In this document: positions 5,217-5,431 of the stretch, piece by piece
How the letters are laid out: every line of letters starts with the position of its first letter
Position numbering within the stretch: position 1 is the stretch's first letter
Assembly (NCBI GenBank): GCA_041855665.1
Contig: JBHAEP010000040.1
Location: 1 to 5,431, forward strand
Source: JBHAEP01 sp041855665
Lineage (GTDB): Bacteria; Patescibacteriota; Saccharimonadia; Saccharimonadales; Saccharimonadaceae
Direction: 5' to 3'
Length of the DNA: 5,431 bases
The notes under the pieces: model-generated
Told to the model about the DNA's origin: nothing
The model's input: only the letters and a program-made list of their open reading frames with translations
Database searches by the model: none
Made by a program: the position numbers and the translations under genes

Positions 5217-5225
5217 ATTATACCA
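5217..5225 (-). promoter_or_regulatory. extended -10 promoter of the polytopic membrane protein gene
   Basis: The minus-strand sequence TGGTATAAT (5225 to 5217) is a perfect extended -10 element, which can work without a good -35. The predicted start is near 5210-5209, 2-3 nt before the ATG at 5207, again nearly leaderless. It lies in the short gap after the LytR_C gene, so this gene can be expressed independently of that neighbour. Confidence 0.6.
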
Positions 5226-5241
5226 CAGATTCAACTACTTT

Positions 5242-5431
5242 TTAATCTCGACCTAAGACAATCACAAAATCAGTAGTATCACTAATACTTGTATTTGGAA
5301 TTTCGTTTAGAGCCGTAGCACCGTATTTCTTCTCAAGAGCGGACAACGCAGCCTCATCTACGGTGCCAATTTTATATATAGTGGTTTTACTATAGTCATT
5401 ATTTGCATTCCCCGTTGACTCGATAGTAAAC
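5242..5431 (-). CDS. LytR C-terminal (LytR_C) domain protein, partial, 3' end only
   Basis: The frame is open from the right edge to a TAA at 5244-5242 and gives the last 62 residues of a longer protein. The segment contains NDYSKTTIYKIGTVDEAALSA, which matches the part of the LytR_C domain with the typical SDYSKTTIYY-like block, then a helix with EKKYGA, and ends with DFVIVLGRD, the usual VVVVLGKD-type final strand. The domain often lies at the C-terminus of LytR-CpsA-Psr enzymes, which attach polymers to peptidoglycan, but it also occurs alone or with just a membrane anchor. The rest is outside the window, so enzyme or stand-alone form cannot be told. The downstream polytopic membrane gene begins 34 bp later on the same strand, with no terminator between. 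Confidence 0.75.
   Translation of the reverse strand, partial: FTIESTGNANNDYSKTTIYKIGTVDEAALSALEKKYGATALNEIPNTSISDTTDFVIVLGRD

Noticed and set aside
5208..5234. Nine-codon N-terminal extension of the polytopic membrane protein from a TTG start
   Set aside because: It overlaps a perfect extended -10 element and has no Shine-Dalgarno sequence.
1..5431. CRISPR arrays, insertion sequences, tRNA or rRNA genes, toxin-antitoxin genes
   Set aside because: No spaced direct repeats, transposase-like frame, terminal inverted repeats or cloverleaf pattern were found on reading both strands.

Overview
The window looks like chromosomal DNA from a small-genome bacterium of the Candidate Phyla Radiation, most likely Candidatus Saccharibacteria (TM7). 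I base this on overall resemblance: a fairly AT-rich sequence, a cysteine-free L31 with a Lys/Ala-rich tail, a PrmC with NLPY in place of NPPY, and an envelope set of LytR_C protein, polytopic membrane protein and anchored HtrA protease. No 16S or marker search was possible. The standard genetic code fits: all genes are open without reading UGA as sense, and all eight visible stop codons are TAA or TAG.

Left half (1-3255) is a translation module. rpmE (ribosomal protein L31) ends at a clear intrinsic terminator. prfA (release factor 1, with PAT and GGQ motifs) follows and ends at its own terminator. prmC, which methylates the GGQ glutamine of release factors, comes next on the same strand. 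Between prfA and prmC sits a two-gene operon on the opposite strand (1669-2332) encoding two small two-helix membrane proteins of unknown function, with its own terminator facing the prfA terminator.

Right half (3242-5431) reads on the minus strand: the 3' end of a gene with a LytR C-terminal domain, a 256-residue polytopic membrane protein of unknown family, and an HtrA/DegP-type serine protease with a PDZ domain. This suggests an envelope quality-control or envelope-assembly neighbourhood. htrA and prmC converge and overlap by 14 bp. The best candidate htrA terminator lies inside the prmC coding sequence.

The main system-level signal is transcript architecture. Five transcription-unit starts (rpmE, prmC, htrA, the polytopic membrane gene and the small operon) have a -10-like hexamer ending only 6-12 nt before the start codon, so their mRNAs should be leaderless or nearly so. 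The operon-internal small gene instead has a full AAGGAGG Shine-Dalgarno sequence. This also corrects two gene starts: the polytopic membrane gene should begin at 5207, because an upstream TTG falls in its promoter, and the second small membrane gene probably begins at a TTG at 1962, because an upstream GTG is part of the Shine-Dalgarno sequence. No mobile element, CRISPR array, tRNA or rRNA is visible, and there is no gene-free stretch over 300 bp.
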